DNA of 64,000 nt from Dermatemys mawii. Taxonomy: Eukaryota; Chordata; Testudines; Dermatemydidae. Below, piece by piece: positions 13,201 to 24,589 of the stretch. The position numbers were made by a program, and so were the translations under genes. Location: assembly GCA_007922305.1 (NCBI GenBank), contig ML677326.1, positions 52,526,453-52,590,452 on the forward strand, read 5' to 3'. The notes under the pieces were generated by a model. That model did no database searches. It was not told the DNA's origin and saw only the letters and a program-made list of their open reading frames with translations. How positions within the stretch are numbered: the first letter of the stretch is position 1; the number at the start of each line of letters is the position of its first letter.

Positions 13201-14778
13201 ATGTTGTACAGAAAAGTGGCAGGGAAGCCATATTCAGGATTATGAATGATCAACAAAAAATACTAGACCTCTCAAATTACATAAATGTTATCGAAGGGAC
13301 AATAACTCTACGTTTGAAAAGGGAAAGAGCAGATGGAGACATCTGATATTAAAAAAAACTGATCAGCTAGCTTGAAAACATCAGCTAAATTTTGTTTGAC
13401 AGCTCACTATAGCTTAAGCATACTTTGATACTACGGTGATGTGTGCTTTACAGTGAATGGCCACTCTACAAAAACAATAGATATATAAGGGATTTTACAT
13501 TTGTTCTTAGAAGTAGCTCATGTCAAAAGACTCTTGGGAGTCCAGTTCAGCTGGCCTGTCCAGGAGGGATAGTTCCATAGTTCTGCTGTCACCTAAACTG
13601 TTTTGAGGAATCAAGTGCTGCCCCACCATTACCTGCCCCACCATTGTCATTCTTTTTAACCATTCCAAAGGGCTTGTGCTGTGTCTCCTTTTTTCTCAAG
13701 TTGGATTGCCAAAAAGTAGTAGAATTTTTTTCTCTTGAGGTGGAGCGGGTAGGAATGGGGGGTCCCCATGGAAGAGGGGAATGGAGCAAACCCAGTATAG
13801 TCCTTCCCTCCCTCCTTCCAAGACTGTGGATGCTCGTCTCTGTGAGCACCATGTGACTAGAGTTCCTTGAATTTTGAAAAAAGTATGCTGGTCTGGAGAA
13901 CAGTGGCAACCAGTGATCCCTCCCTCTTGTCAGGGCACTATACCTTGGAAAATTATTACATTTTTCTAAAGGAAATTCTACCAGGAGCTAATACTGCCAG
14001 AGTTGAGCTACCAGTGGCGGCCTGGCTGCGAGTGAGCTGTGCAACATGAGTGAAGGAAGGGAGTAAATTGGAGGGGCATTTAAATGGCAACACTCCATTC
14101 CTTTCCACCCAGACACTGATTCCTTGCCCAGAAGGCAATAAGGAATTGGAATGTCAGCAGAGTGAACTGTAAGAAGTCTCCAAGTAATTAGGATTAGGAC
14201 CCATTGATTTTCACACTGTAAATATAGTAAATGGTGTTTCTCCTAGACATGGAAATACTATGGTGATGGGTGCTTTAAAAATGCATATACTGTACAATAA
14301 AAACATATTTTCAGTACGTTTAAGATTTAGAGGTTTTGGGTTTATTCCAATTTAAATGTAGTATAGAGTTGTAGAAAAAAGTACTGAAAATAAAGGTAAA
14401 CCAGAGTATGCAACCGTATATTTGTCCCTCTATTTAATTTACTACTGTGGCATTAGATGCTAGGATATGTGGCAAGTTGAACAGAACTGCAACCTTATAA
14501 ATTGTCTTATCATGTGGGATGATATCTCAATCAGCAGATGACAGAAATGATTATATGGTCACACACTACTGTGCACTGATGTCAGAATGCTACTAAACAA
14601 TGAGATATTTAGTTTCACAATAGGCATTTGATTGCTACTATGCTTTTTATAAGCTGAGAGAATCTATACCAAAGCTCAAAATAGATTCTGCTATACGTTA
14701 TTAACATATAGCATATGTTTTTGTTATCTCCTCTTTTATAGGAATTCATTTTGCCTTTGTTAATACAATAATGGGGAC
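10223..14778. other. Mostly unassigned DNA with a pyrimidine tract
   Basis: No host gene seen. A strongly pyrimidine-biased stretch lies at 11530-11600, including CCCTCCCCGCCCCCCAACCC. A GC-balanced block at 13530-14170 has several overlapping short open frames on both strands but no recognisable protein. Confidence 0.45.
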
Positions 14779-14862
14779 AGATCATCAGCTGGTGTAAATT
14801 GCCATGCACCCCTTGCAGTTAATTGAGATACGCCAATTTACTCCAGCTATAGATCAGGCCAT
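14779..14862. mobile_element. Palindromic MITE (CAGCTGGTGTAAATTG type)
   Basis: Left arm AGATCATCAGCTGGTGTAAA and right arm CCAATTTACTCCAGCTATAG are inverted copies around a TGCAGTTAATTGA-like centre. The pattern matches a very common turtle non-autonomous DNA element. Non-coding. Confidence 0.6.
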
Positions 14863-15577
14863 TTACTCTTAGCCATTACTATTCTCTGGCATATGGATCA
14901 TTATATTACATATTGTTCTGAAATACCAACTGATCAACCAGCTGTGTTCCATAGTAGCAGGCTCCATATTGTTCAAGATGAGAGAAAGTGGCAGAGGACT
15001 AAATTCTAGTCATTCACACTCCAGTTTTGAGCCCTCTCAAGGGTAGTTGTGATTATACAACACCTTTCAGAATACACAGCAAAGCATTGTGCTCCTCTCC
15101 TTTTCTTAGTCAAGTTTATCTGTGTTTCCCTCTTCTAGTGGTCTCCCACTGGATCTTTACCTTTAACTCTTTCCTACTAACAGTGAGCAAAAGTAAGGAT
15201 AACTGACACATTCAGCAAGTTTCATATGACCAGCCAATTGAAGCTGATTTGTGGGAGCAATTTTACCTGAATTCAGGTAATTGGGGTTTTTTTTTAATAA
15301 TGAAAGGACCAGATTTTATCTTCAAATCACACCAGCATAAGTCTTGAGTAATTAGTTTAGTCAATGGAGTTGCTCTTTGTTTAAAGCAGTCTGAATGAAA
15401 ATAGAACTTAAGTGTACATTTTTATTTTCTTGACTGGGACCTGTAGTATATTACTTCAGGTGATCTCATCTCTGTTAGACGTTACTAGAGAGAAATATTT
15501 TTAGAAATAAATGGGGCTATTTAGTGGTTTTTATTTGGTTATATATTATCTTAAATGCTATATTATTTTATTTTTAT

Positions 15578-15852
15578 TAGAACAAGCCCTGGAGGTCCAA
15601 GCGAAGGTTAGGGGCTTATTGTCCTAGACTCTGTACAGAGCAAGATACACTGCCCCATCCTCCTTTGCCCTGCCTTGCCTTGCCCTGAAGAGCTTATTTA
15701 GAGACAGAGAATAGGAGAAAGGAAGTGTTATTCTTAATTTACAGAGAACAGAGATTAAGTGACTCGTCCAGTGCTACAGAAATGTTTGTGAAAGAGCCTG
15801 GAAGTGAACGGATCTCCTGAGTCCCAGAGCCTTAACCACAAGAACATTCTTC
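15578..15852 (-). repeat. MIR-related SINE, near full length
   Basis: In plus orientation it shows GACTCTGTACAGAGCAAGAT, CCTGAAGAGCTTATTTAGAG, then GATTAAGTGACTCGTCCAGTG and a terminal GTCCCAGAGCCTTAACCACA. These are the reverse-complement landmarks of the reptile MIR-type SINE. It ends immediately upstream of the Gypsy element at 15874. Confidence 0.65.
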
Positions 15853-15873
15853 TTCAGATAGTTGCATTAAAAG

Positions 15874-16240
15874 TGGCAGGAATCAAGGCCTGATGCAGAA
15901 CCTGCATCAGGCTACCTGATTGGCTGGAGGGACCAGCAGGCTAGCAATTAAACCAGCAACAGCTGCTTTTCGCTTCTTGCTCAGTGCTTATGCCCACCAC
16001 TGTTTCTGCTTTTGTGTTGCCTTGTTCCTGCTGCTCCTGCCCTGTGCCCAGACTTGCTTCTTTCTTGCCCAGGCCTTGACACACCCTCTCCTCGTCTGAT
16101 ACCCTGTTCACTCCAGTTCCTGACCTCCAGCTTGATGTGTGGCTTTGGCTTCTGACTACCAATTCTGGCTTGAACCTCAGCTCTGATTTCTGGCTCCAGA
16201 ACTCCAGTTTGACCCTTTGCTCCAGCTTCTCACCACTGGG
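15874..16240 (+). repeat. Gypsy 5' LTR (shortened)
   Basis: Shares its start and the blocks CCTGATTGGCTGGAGGGACC, CCTGCTGCTCCTGCC, CTGATACCCTGTTCACTCCA and GACCTCCAGCTTGA with the LTR at 18493. The copy is shorter at its 3' end, so either it has lost sequence or the LTR-internal border lies earlier than in the partner. Confidence 0.6.
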
Positions 16241-16639
16241 TATCTTATCTCACCCAAGAGCATGGCAATGGACCCCTGGAAGGTGACACCCATCACTGAT
16301 TTGATTTGGTGGCACCTAAGAATAATTGTGGTGAACACTTCTTGGGTTTGCTAATTTTTATAGATGCTTTAACCTAGTCTTCTGTGCTTTGGCCAGTCCT
16401 TACATAGCTTTCCTGCAAAAGGGAGTACAGTTTTCATACTTCGCAAAATTTTTGAAACATAGAGGTTATCACAGCTCATATCCTGATCCACTCAGACCCT
16501 GCCAGATCATTTACAATGGAGGTGAACATTTCAAAATTTGCACTGCATCACTCCATTCCCAACCCACTGATGTAATGATCAGCTTCTCATGTGAATTTTT
16601 TATTTGAAGAGATGTACTCCTCAGATGAATTATGACATC

Positions 16640-18070
16640 ATCCTGGACAAGAACTGCTGGCCATCAAAGCAGACTTTGAAGAAATGTGCTATCTTCTGGA
16701 AAGGGCTATACTCCCAGTCCAAGTTCTGATGGATCATAAAATCAGTAGCAGGCATGTTGATCCATCTTCTTTGTGTGCTTCAAGTTCATGATATCTTCCT
16801 GGCCAGGGACAGAGGGGGAAGGCAGATGCATTGTCATGAAGAGTGAATACTACAAATTTGGTGAGGAGACCATGTCTATGATTCTCAAGCCCCCAAACTT
16901 CATTTCTAGCACCAGTGCCTCCAACCTGTTATCCTCAATCTGTTCTCAGTTACCTAGCAACCAGATTGGCATCCAAGCCTGTCAAACCTTCGATCACGAC
17001 CCAAATAAGAACTCCACAGTCGTCATGTTCCAGGATGGGATTATATTCTGTGTACCTGAAGAAGCCACTCAGCTTTAAGTCATACAACTCACCCATGACG
17101 TTCCCCTAGGAGGCCACTTTGGCTGTTCAACGGCTCAAGACCTGGTTTCTAGGAACTTTTGGTTGCCTGCCATACATATCTCTCTTGTATCCTATATAGA
17201 TTCCTGCAATCTTTCCATGCAGACCAAGACCTCTGTTCAAGACCCCTCAGTCTCCTCCAGACTTTAGCCACTCTGCCTCACTCTTGGACCACAATTTCCT
17301 TGGTCTTTATCGTGGAACTATCAACTTCCCAAGGCCACAGTACCATTTTAGTGGTGGTTGACCTCTTAACCAAGATGGAACATTTTATTCCATGCCAGGT
17401 GCTTCCCTCTGCTCAGAAAACTGCCTCCCTGTTTTGTGACCAACATCTCTTGTCTTCAACAGCTTACCTACTGTTATGAATTCCAATTTATTTCCCATTT
17501 CTGGTGAGAATTTCAATGCCATCTGAGTATTAGGCTGTAGAGATTAGAGCATCATCCCCCCAGCACCAGTTAGCAGGCAGAGCAGATAAATGTCCCTGAA
17601 CAGTACCTACATTGCTTCCTAAGCTATCATCAAGATGATTGGCTGTCTCTGATCCCTCACACTGACTATACTTATAATACACAATTGTATCCTCAAATAG
17701 ATAAATTTCTTTGCTAACTGTGGTTTCCATCTTTGTGCTCATTCAGAGATGCTCTCTGAATCATCGAGCCTGCTGTTACTGAACTTATGGACCACATTCA
17801 ACAAGTATACCAGGAACTCCAGAGGCAGTTAGAACTCCTCAAAGCAACCTACAAATGGTATGCTGCCAACTGGTCCCACCAGCCAACACCTGGCTTCATA
17901 TTAGGGGATAAGGTATGGCTATCTGCCTAGAATTTGTGATTGACTCACCCTTCCATGAAGCTGGGCCATAAGTAGCTGAGGACTTTCCAGATCATGCAAC
18001 AGACTGACCCGGTTACATTCAAGTTACAGCTACAAGATTACTGAAAGATTCGTCCCATCTTCTAGGTCTC
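16640..18070 (+). pseudogene. Gypsy pol relic: RNase H end and integrase
   Basis: Pol of a Gypsy element, which would make and integrate DNA copies. In order I read an RNase H C-terminal block (MISSWPGTEGEG, about 16784-16819), a linker (NSTVVMFQDGIIFCVPEE), the HDVPLGGHFG-type H2C2 region near 17085-17130, the integrase core (TISLVFIVELSTSQGHSTIL and VVVDLLTKMEHFIPC, about 17290-17400), a distal block (EQYLHCFLSYHQDDWLSLIP, about 17600-17660), and a C-terminal GDKVWLS-like and PVTFKL-like region to 18070. These pieces lie in different frames with several stops, so the product is dead. The order fixes plus orientation. No reverse-transcriptase motif occurs between the upstream LTR and RNase H. 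Confidence 0.72.
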
Positions 18071-18215
18071 TCTTTTTTAAAACCTTTAGTCAAGAATTCC
18101 TTCCCATTCAATAGTATTCTCCTGTCCCCTCCAATAACCATTTAGGGCCAAGAAAAATGTGGTTCACCAGATTCTAGATTCTTCTCAGGTCTGAGAAAAA
18201 CTACAATTTCTAATT

Positions 18216-18360
18216 CAGTGGTTCTTAACTTTCCAGACTACTCTACCCCTTTCAGCAGTCTGATATGTTTTGAGTACCCCAAGTTTCACCTCTCTTAAAA
18301 AATACTTGCTTAAAAAAATAAGACATAAAAATATAAAGTGTCACAGCACACTATTACTGA
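18216..18360 (+). mobile_element. hAT element 5' fragment nested in Gypsy
   Basis: Starts CAGTGGTTCTTAACTTTCCA and continues CCCCTTTCAGCAGTCTGA, GAGTACCCCAAGTTTCACCT and GTGTCACAGCACACTATTACT. This is the left end of a hAT/Charlie-like element that is common in turtles. The right end (TTGAGAACCACTG-like) is absent; Gypsy-like sequence resumes at about 18361. Confidence 0.65.
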
Positions 18361-18477
18361 AGCTTGAGCCCCACTTCTTGGGAACCTGCAGAACATGTTC
18401 ATGTCCTGATCTCCTGTGTGACTTTCACTATGCTCACTCTGAGAAACCAGATCCCAAAGCCTGACAACACCCTTGGC

Positions 18478-18492
18478 TGCAGGGGAGGACAC
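18478..18492 (+). promoter_or_regulatory. Polypurine tract before Gypsy 3' LTR
   Basis: A purine-rich TGCAGGGGAGGACAC lies directly against the TGCCAGG start of the second LTR. This is where plus-strand DNA synthesis is primed in LTR retrotransposons. Assigned by position. Confidence 0.5.
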
Positions 18493-18960
18493 TGCCAGGA
18501 ATCAGGGCTTGCAGCACAGTTCATCTCCAGGCAGCCTCATCAGTCCTGTTGACCTGAAGCAGGACAACTGACTGTCCATGTCACCTGGTTGGATGGAGGA
18601 GCCAGTAGGCAGCTCTTAAATGAGCAACAGCTCACTAGCTGCTAAATGCTCACTGTGCCTGCCCTTATGTTACCTTATTCCTTCTGCTCCTGCCTTGAAC
18701 CAAGACTTGCCTCTGTCTTGCCCTGCCTTGAATTCCTCCTTGCCCGATACCCTGCTTGCTCCAGTTCATGATGTCTGGCTTCTGACTACTTATGCTAGCT
18801 TGACCCTCAGCTCTGGTATGTAGCTCCTGACCTCCAGCTTGACCCCTGGCTCCAGTTTCCAACTACTGACTCCAGCTTTGATCCTAGTCCTTGGTTACCA
18901 ATGCCTGCTCTGACCACTAGGCATGACACCTGCTCTAACCACCAAGTCTGACACCGCTCT
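18493..18960 (+). repeat. Gypsy 3' LTR
   Basis: Begins TGCCAGGAATCAGGG. Rich in CTCCAG/CTTGAC pyrimidine repeats (CCTCCAGCTTGACCCCTGG), with GCTCTGACCACTAGGCATGA near the end. The last motif recurs, reverse-complemented, in the LTR of the second Gypsy copy (GGTCTAGTGGTCAGAGC at 39632), which ties both elements to one family. The exact 3' border is not resolved. Confidence 0.6.
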
Positions 18961-21667
18961 GACCACTAAGCTATACCATCAGCTGACAAAAAGTTACAAG
19001 AGATTCATGGGAATTCTAAAATATAATCACAATTCTGGTACAGCCAGCCCTTAGGCCCTACTGTTTTCCTATATCAGTTGTCAGAACCCTAACCTGTATT
19101 CGACTTCCAGTTCCGCCGTCTCTTACACTCACTTCCAGTGGACTTTGCCTGCAGTCTCACCTGTCTCTGTTAGACTGACCACACACGCACCCCTCTTGAG
19201 ATAGAAGTGGATAGTAAGCTAGAAGTGGAAATGCCAGCATCAAGAGAAACTCACAGCAGAGGTTGGAGGACTTAGCTAGAGGTTGTGGGGAATCAAAGAA
19301 GATGAGGCTGTGAATTGGGACATTTTAAGAAGCACCTTGTAAAAAGAGATAAGTTAGCATTAATTAAGCATGGAAATAATATAAGTAATTGAAATCATGG
19401 AATCTGTGGCTGCAATGCAATTCATGAGACTTGCTACCCTAGTCATAACAATATTCAGTTCTGTGTTGCCACAAACATATAAAGTGATGAAGGATTAGAA
19501 AGTGTTCTGTTCATTTGGATGAAATCTTAAAGTGAAGAGATTTGTGTCAGTGAGGTGAGTCTATATTTCACTACAGGCAGTTTATTCTACATTTTATTAT
19601 TTTTCAGTATGAATTTGCAGTGAAATACAATGCAGATTATAACATCTATTCCATCCTTAAGATTCATGAGATATAAATTGCCAAATTTATCTTACAAAAT
19701 TCTGTGCAAAGAACATGGGATTTTTGTGGCAATATGCCTTTAATGATATCAACTTTTCGGTGATGGTCTCACATTCAGTAGTCTGATACATACCCTTTTG
19801 TCATTAGCCTGATCTAGTAAATCAATCAATAGACTCCCCTTGAGTTTAGCAGGGTTGGATCATGCCCCATGAGCTTGTCAAACAAAACAAAAAAAACCCC
19901 AACCAACAATAACCAGTTAATATCCTCAAGTATTAGTATTTTAAAATGTTTAGAAAAGCAACTCAAACCAAAATGAACAATAAAAGAAAAAGTAAAAAGT
20001 TTTTTTTCTGATAACTTCTGTTAAAATTGGATAAAACTGATCTAAAATGTTCAGAGTTGAAAAGTTAATAAAAAACAAGTCTTTTGTATTTTACTACAGC
20101 ATGACATTATATTTTTGTGAATATGCATAGGAAACAGCTCACAATAAAGTAATCCATTACTGAACACTACATGATAACCAAATTTCTGTTTTTTCCCCCC
20201 CAGGAATTCAAACCGCTATACACAAATAGTACAAGATTCCCCCTCAGGGATACACTATGTCACCTACTTATGATTATGTTTTTGAAAACTGGCTTCTATC
20301 CCAAAAATAAACAATCAAAAAGATGCACAACACAATCCTGGCAAAACTACCATGAGATAGGATACTATATCTTCATATGTTCTGAAGATGTCACATTTGA
20401 AAGACTTCTAATCTATGGTCAGAAAATGGAAATAAAATATTTTACAGTCATATGCCCCAAATCCCTATTACTATAGTGTTAGGGAAATGCTCTTATTTGT
20501 TGAAATTAAATAAAGACAGATATTTGTCTGGAATCCTCGTTACCGTGGCTAATAAATATATTTCATTGCTATAGTTGCAAAAACAAATAACCACATTCCA
20601 ACAGTGTATAACAAACATAAGAAATAAAGCAACATGGAAGGATTTACTGATTGTATAAGGTTAATAACTGAACTTTTAGAGGACAGATGAAGCAAATAGG
20701 ATTAACTGATTAAAACCAAATCACTATTACAAAATAACAGTATGTAGATTTGTATTGCTTCAGTTCTGCTACATTCTCTAAAGAGTAAATTTCAATCCCA
20801 CCATGCAGCCCAAGTAACTGATCAAGGTGCTGAGGATCAGATGCTGGGGAATGGCAGAGGAAATGCTCTATGGTGTCTGTTCCATTTGGTGTAATATACA
20901 TCCATTATGCCCTTACTCCACTGGGGAAAAGGTCTATTCTATGGATACAAAGGTTCTGAACCTGTTGCAGAACTGATGTGGGTGTCAATATGATGCCACA
21001 CAATGGAGTTTCTATTTTTTTTCCTCAATTGGCTTTTTAAAATCTTAGCAAATTACACATAAACTACATTAAAATGCTAATGTTGTTAAATCAAGCACTA
21101 AAAAGATAGGAAATGTCAGAATTAAGGTTGCTTGTGCAACCTAAATCAGCCCTTTTATGCATATGTATTATGGTACAGTCCTTAAATACATGAACACATT
21201 CTACTTTTTCCATGGGAATCCAATCTCATTCTGTTCAAAGGATAAACTTTCTTTGGGGGTGAATCAGAGTTATGTAGTGAAGAAGACTATTGTCTGTAAG
21301 ATTTCAACCTCATTTGTTGGATTCTAGTGCCTCTGCCAAAGAGTTTCCTTGTATTGGCAAATCACTTAAATCAAAATTTTCCCAGTTGGACATTAATTCT
21401 GTGCCCCTTGTGTTCTGGGTACCTGATTTGAGACCTTGGAGTCTATCATCAATTTTAGTAGAGTTTGAACTTACTTATAATTAAAGAAACCTTAGAGTAG
21501 CCAATCAATTTGACCCAAAGGTCAACAAGTATACTTTGCAGAAGGGCCGAGTACTCACAGTTGCAACTGAAGTTAATAGGAGCTCTGATTTGAACATATA
21601 AAGTGCTGCATAATGTTAAATACACTGAAAAATCAAGTTCTGTTCAAACAGGACAACATCTATGCAC
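18961..21667. other. Unassigned AT-rich DNA
   Basis: No gene recognised. An A-rich stretch (AAACAAAACAAAAAAAACCC) lies at about 19881-19900. A piece at about 19810-19875 and one at about 21543-21600 have the AGTTTAGCAGGGTTGGATC or AACTGAAGTTAATAGGAGC look of decayed palindromic MITEs. Confidence 0.4.
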
Positions 21668-21675
21668 ATTAGCAG

Positions 21676-22104
21676 CATAGGCATCAATTTTGTGGGTGCT
21701 CCAGGGCTGGAGTTGGTTGGTGCTCTGCAACGACCGGCAGCCAAGCTCCCCACTCCACCCGCCACCTCGGCTCACTTCCACCTCCTCCCCGAGCGCACTG
21801 TGTCCACACTTCTCCTCCCAGCACTTGCCGCTGTGAAACAGCTGTTTCACAGTGTAACAAACTATGGGAGGGAGGAGTGGGAATGCAGCGTGTTCAGGGG
21901 AGGAGGCGGAGAAGAGGCGGGGATTTGGGAAGGAGTCCAATAGGAGTAGGGAGGGGGTGGAATTGGGGTGGGGACTTTGGGGAAGGGGTGGGAATGTGGG
22001 GGCAGAGCAGGAGCATGAGGGGTGGGGCAGAGGTGCAGTTGGGGCAGAGGCGGGGATGGGGAGGGTCGAACACCCACCTGCACCAGGAGAACTTGGTGTC
22101 TATG
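21676..22104. mobile_element. Palindromic hAT-type MITE with perfect 8-bp TSD
   Basis: Flanked by ATTAGCAG at 21668-21675 and again at 22105-22112, an exact 8-bp duplication as made by hAT transposases. The ends are inverted: CATAGGCATCAATTTTGTGG on the left and ACTTGGTGTCTATG on the right. The left half is C-rich and the right half G-rich because the body is an imperfect hairpin centred on the exact 22-bp palindrome at 21831-21852. Long open frames in this segment (up to 98 codons on either strand) are by-products of the skewed composition. No transposase; it must have been moved by a related autonomous element. Confidence 0.85.
21831..21852. repeat. 22-bp perfect palindrome
   Basis: CTGTGAAACAG followed directly by its reverse complement. 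It marks the centre of the MITE hairpin. Confidence 0.9.
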
Positions 22105-22199
22105 ATTAGCAGGGTCTATATGGGGGAATTAGAATGCAACATCCTGGTACATTCTGCAATTCACATCCCATGATGCAAACTCCAGAGTCATGTAGACAA

Positions 22200-22290
22200 G
22201 CCTAAAAACTAATGGAAAATCTGTGGGCCAGGTGAAACTGTTCTACAGGCTGGATTCAGCTCATAGACTGTACTTTTGACACCCATGTTA
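22200..22290. mobile_element. Possible hAT MITE terminal fragment
   Basis: GGCTGGATTCAGCTCATAGA followed by CTTTTGACACCCATG resembles the end of a hAT-type repeat (GGCCGGATCCAGCC ... GTTTGACACCCCTG). Only one end is seen. Confidence 0.35.
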
Positions 22291-23671
22291 AATTCCATCC
22301 CTTTTCTATTATTTTATGTGATTTTTTTTTTCAGAATTAGTGTCTTGGCTGTTTGTATATATAATATATAGAAAGACCATAAAATATAATACAAATAATG
22401 TATGTAAGCGTCAGCCAAATTTACTTCTGCTTATTTGTTTCAAATTAAACTGGACACAACGTGAAAAAACGTTCATATTTTAGCAATTGTTGGTAGGCTG
22501 ATTGCTTTAAAAGAAGTTGAAACTTGGTTTTTCACTGTTCTTTTACTCTGTACCAAGGGAAATGGGTACAAAGACATGTTATATTAGATTCAGCCTGATT
22601 TATCCACTTGCTTTCCTCTAGTTCTGCATGATTATTTCTACATGCTAATCCTTAAAAGTAAATTAACTTGTTCCCTTTCATTTTTCCTGTGAGAACAATG
22701 TAACATGTAACATGAGTCTCTCTTTCCCTTTATTTCATATTTTGTTAATAATAAATGATTTTCTGACTACTACATCCTTCTTTTTTAGAAAAGGAGAACA
22801 TGGATAATGTAACTTATCTCCCTTTTAGAACTAAACAGAATTAGGCCAAGGTTAAAACACTGCAAACATTTTCTTGGTCATGAAATGGAAATATTTTCCA
22901 TATTAAGTGCTTTGAGAAAACTCTTACCTAGAAGAAGTGTCTGCATTTTTTCTTGGGGTGATGTGAGAGTCATCCCCCCTCACTATTCACTTCTAAATAA
23001 AGGTTTCCATTCAGTCACTACTTTGCTTCCCAAATCAATACTGTCTTTATTAGATTATGTTCAAAGTGTCATGCAGCCCTAACACAGATATTGTCAGGCT
23101 TGGTTACCTCCTCTCTTTTGTTTTGCTGCTCTTCTTTCCTGAGCTGGTGACCTTGCAGGCAGCAAACATCTGCCTGGTGATTAATATGTCTGTCTGAAAA
23201 TTCGAGTCATGGTTTACATCAGTGGGCCCTAGCAGGGCACTAAGCAAAACTCAGCTACATGTGGATTTAAATTTCTATCAGAACAAACCAAATACAGGCT
23301 TCCGTTTTTGCTTAATTCATAATAGTTTGTTCATTCAATCAAACTGCTAAATTTTAAGCATTCCCTGTATTTGATTGTTCAGGTAGTTTTCTAAAAGTTT
23401 TTTTCCAGACAGTATTTTGAAACAGACTTCCTTCATTCTTACAATACGTGAAATACTTTTGGGGGTTTTTGTTCCACATATGGTGATACATAAACCATGT
23501 GCAAGAGGAAGATTTGTGTGGACTATTTCCCCACACTCTCACTCTCAAATGTGATGAAGAAAAAGATATTTCTGCTAATGTGGAAAGAACTAATGTGGAA
23601 ATGTGAATAGGACTAGATTAAATACATAGATCTTAGTGCAAGATCAAAACTCTCATTGCTTAAAAAACATT
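22291..23671. other. Unassigned AT-rich DNA
   Basis: No gene or recognisable repeat; ordinary AT-rich sequence with short T runs. Confidence 0.45.
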
Positions 23672-23763
23672 GTCCAGATTCTCCTCCCATACCAGCATAA
23701 ATTTGGAGTAGCTTTTGAAGTTATAGTTACACTGGTGTAAAACTGGAATGGGAGGAGAAGCAA
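23672..23763. mobile_element. Palindromic MITE (TTCTCCTCCCAT type)
   Basis: Left arm AGATTCTCCTCCCATACCAG and right arm TGGAATGGGAGGAGAAGC are inverted. The centre holds ACACTGGTGTAAAACTGG, a sequence seen in abundant turtle MITEs. Non-coding. Confidence 0.6.
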
Positions 23764-24149
23764 TGTGGAAAACATTGATTTCCTTTCTGTCACATTTACT
23801 TCTGACAATCTTAGCCTAGGAGAAGATGTAAATTGTCATAGCTCCTTTGAAGTCAGCTGAGGATCTGCCCCTAAAAGATTTAAAATATTTGTGACTGGTT
23901 AGACTAATGGAAGCTTTACCATTGACTTTAATGGGAGCAGAGTTAGGCCAATGCAGAGTTCTTTTGAGCCACTTCTGTTTGCTCAGATTTGAAATGTAAA
24001 TCACCTCAAAAACAAATAAATAACACTGAGATGCAAGTGGGTTTTTTTTAAAAGTCTTCTTAAAAGATTGGGAAGGAGAGTGAGGCTTTAAAATGTCCAA
24101 GTGTTTTACTACAAGTCAAATTTTTTTGGCTTCCCCCCACCACCTATTT

Positions 24150-24186
24150 TTGGAGGGGTTGGGGGGGGGTGGACCAAGGGGGACTG
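24150..24186 (+). other. G-run, possible G-quadruplex
   Basis: GGAGGGG, TTGGGGGGGGGGTGG and AAGGGGG lie within 37 bases, giving at least four runs of three or more G with short loops on the plus strand. Structure is an inference from the run pattern only. Confidence 0.5.
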
Positions 24187-24433
24187 ACAACAGATTTTTA
24201 ATCTTGGTTTGGTGGTAAAGCTGCTGAGTATTGTCTAGATAGACAGTATAGGCTGTTGGACTGTGACAAAGAGAAGTGTAGTTATTAGAGATACCGAGAT
24301 TTACATGTACTGGAGAATAGCAATAGAGTAAGAAAGATGAAGAACAATGGGCAACAAAAATGTTGAATTAGTTAAAGAATGGGAAGACAAGATAATAATA
24401 GTACTTTACAAATAGAGGTTATGTTTTGCTCTC

Positions 24434-24532
24434 AGGGCCCAATCTCACAACCCTTACTCATCTGAGTAATACCATTTTACTCCTATTTCAGTAGGATTAA
24501 CTGTGTGAGTAAAGGTTGCAGGTTCACACCCT
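24434..24532. mobile_element. Palindromic MITE (CTTACTCATCTGAGTAA type)
   Basis: Left arm CAATCTCACAACCCTTACTC and right arm GAGTAAAGGTTGCAGGTTC are inverted around a CATTTTACTCC...AGTAGGATTAAC centre. Resembles the common turtle MITE that reads GATCCTGCAA-CTTACTCA at both ends. Confidence 0.55.
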
Positions 24533-24589
24533 TAAACACAGTGTAAAGGATTGACACCACAGGAATGTGGTGGATGATAGGAGACATGA

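Larger units (their letters stand above)
15874..18960 (+). mobile_element. Shortened Gypsy (Ty3) retrotransposon
   Basis: Two related LTRs flank a pol remnant. The LTR starts TGGCAGGAATCAAGGCCTG at 15874 and TGCCAGGAATCAGGGCTTG at 18493, and both continue with matching CCTG-TTGG-TGGAGG and CTGCTCCTGCC blocks. Between them, only RNase H, the H2C2 linker and integrase regions of pol can be read on the plus strand. Gag, protease and reverse transcriptase are missing, so about 3.1 kb remains of an element normally near 5 kb. A purine-rich stretch directly before the second LTR fits a polypurine tract. A hAT fragment is nested at 18216. The distal limit is uncertain. Confidence 0.68.

Noticed and set aside
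13589..13909. A 106-codon minus-strand open frame
   Set aside because: No recognisable domain, and the plus strand is also open across it; not enough to call an exon.
21644..22173. Several open frames of 73-98 codons on both strands
   Set aside because: All lie in the skewed palindromic MITE; frames on complementary strands are open for compositional reasons.
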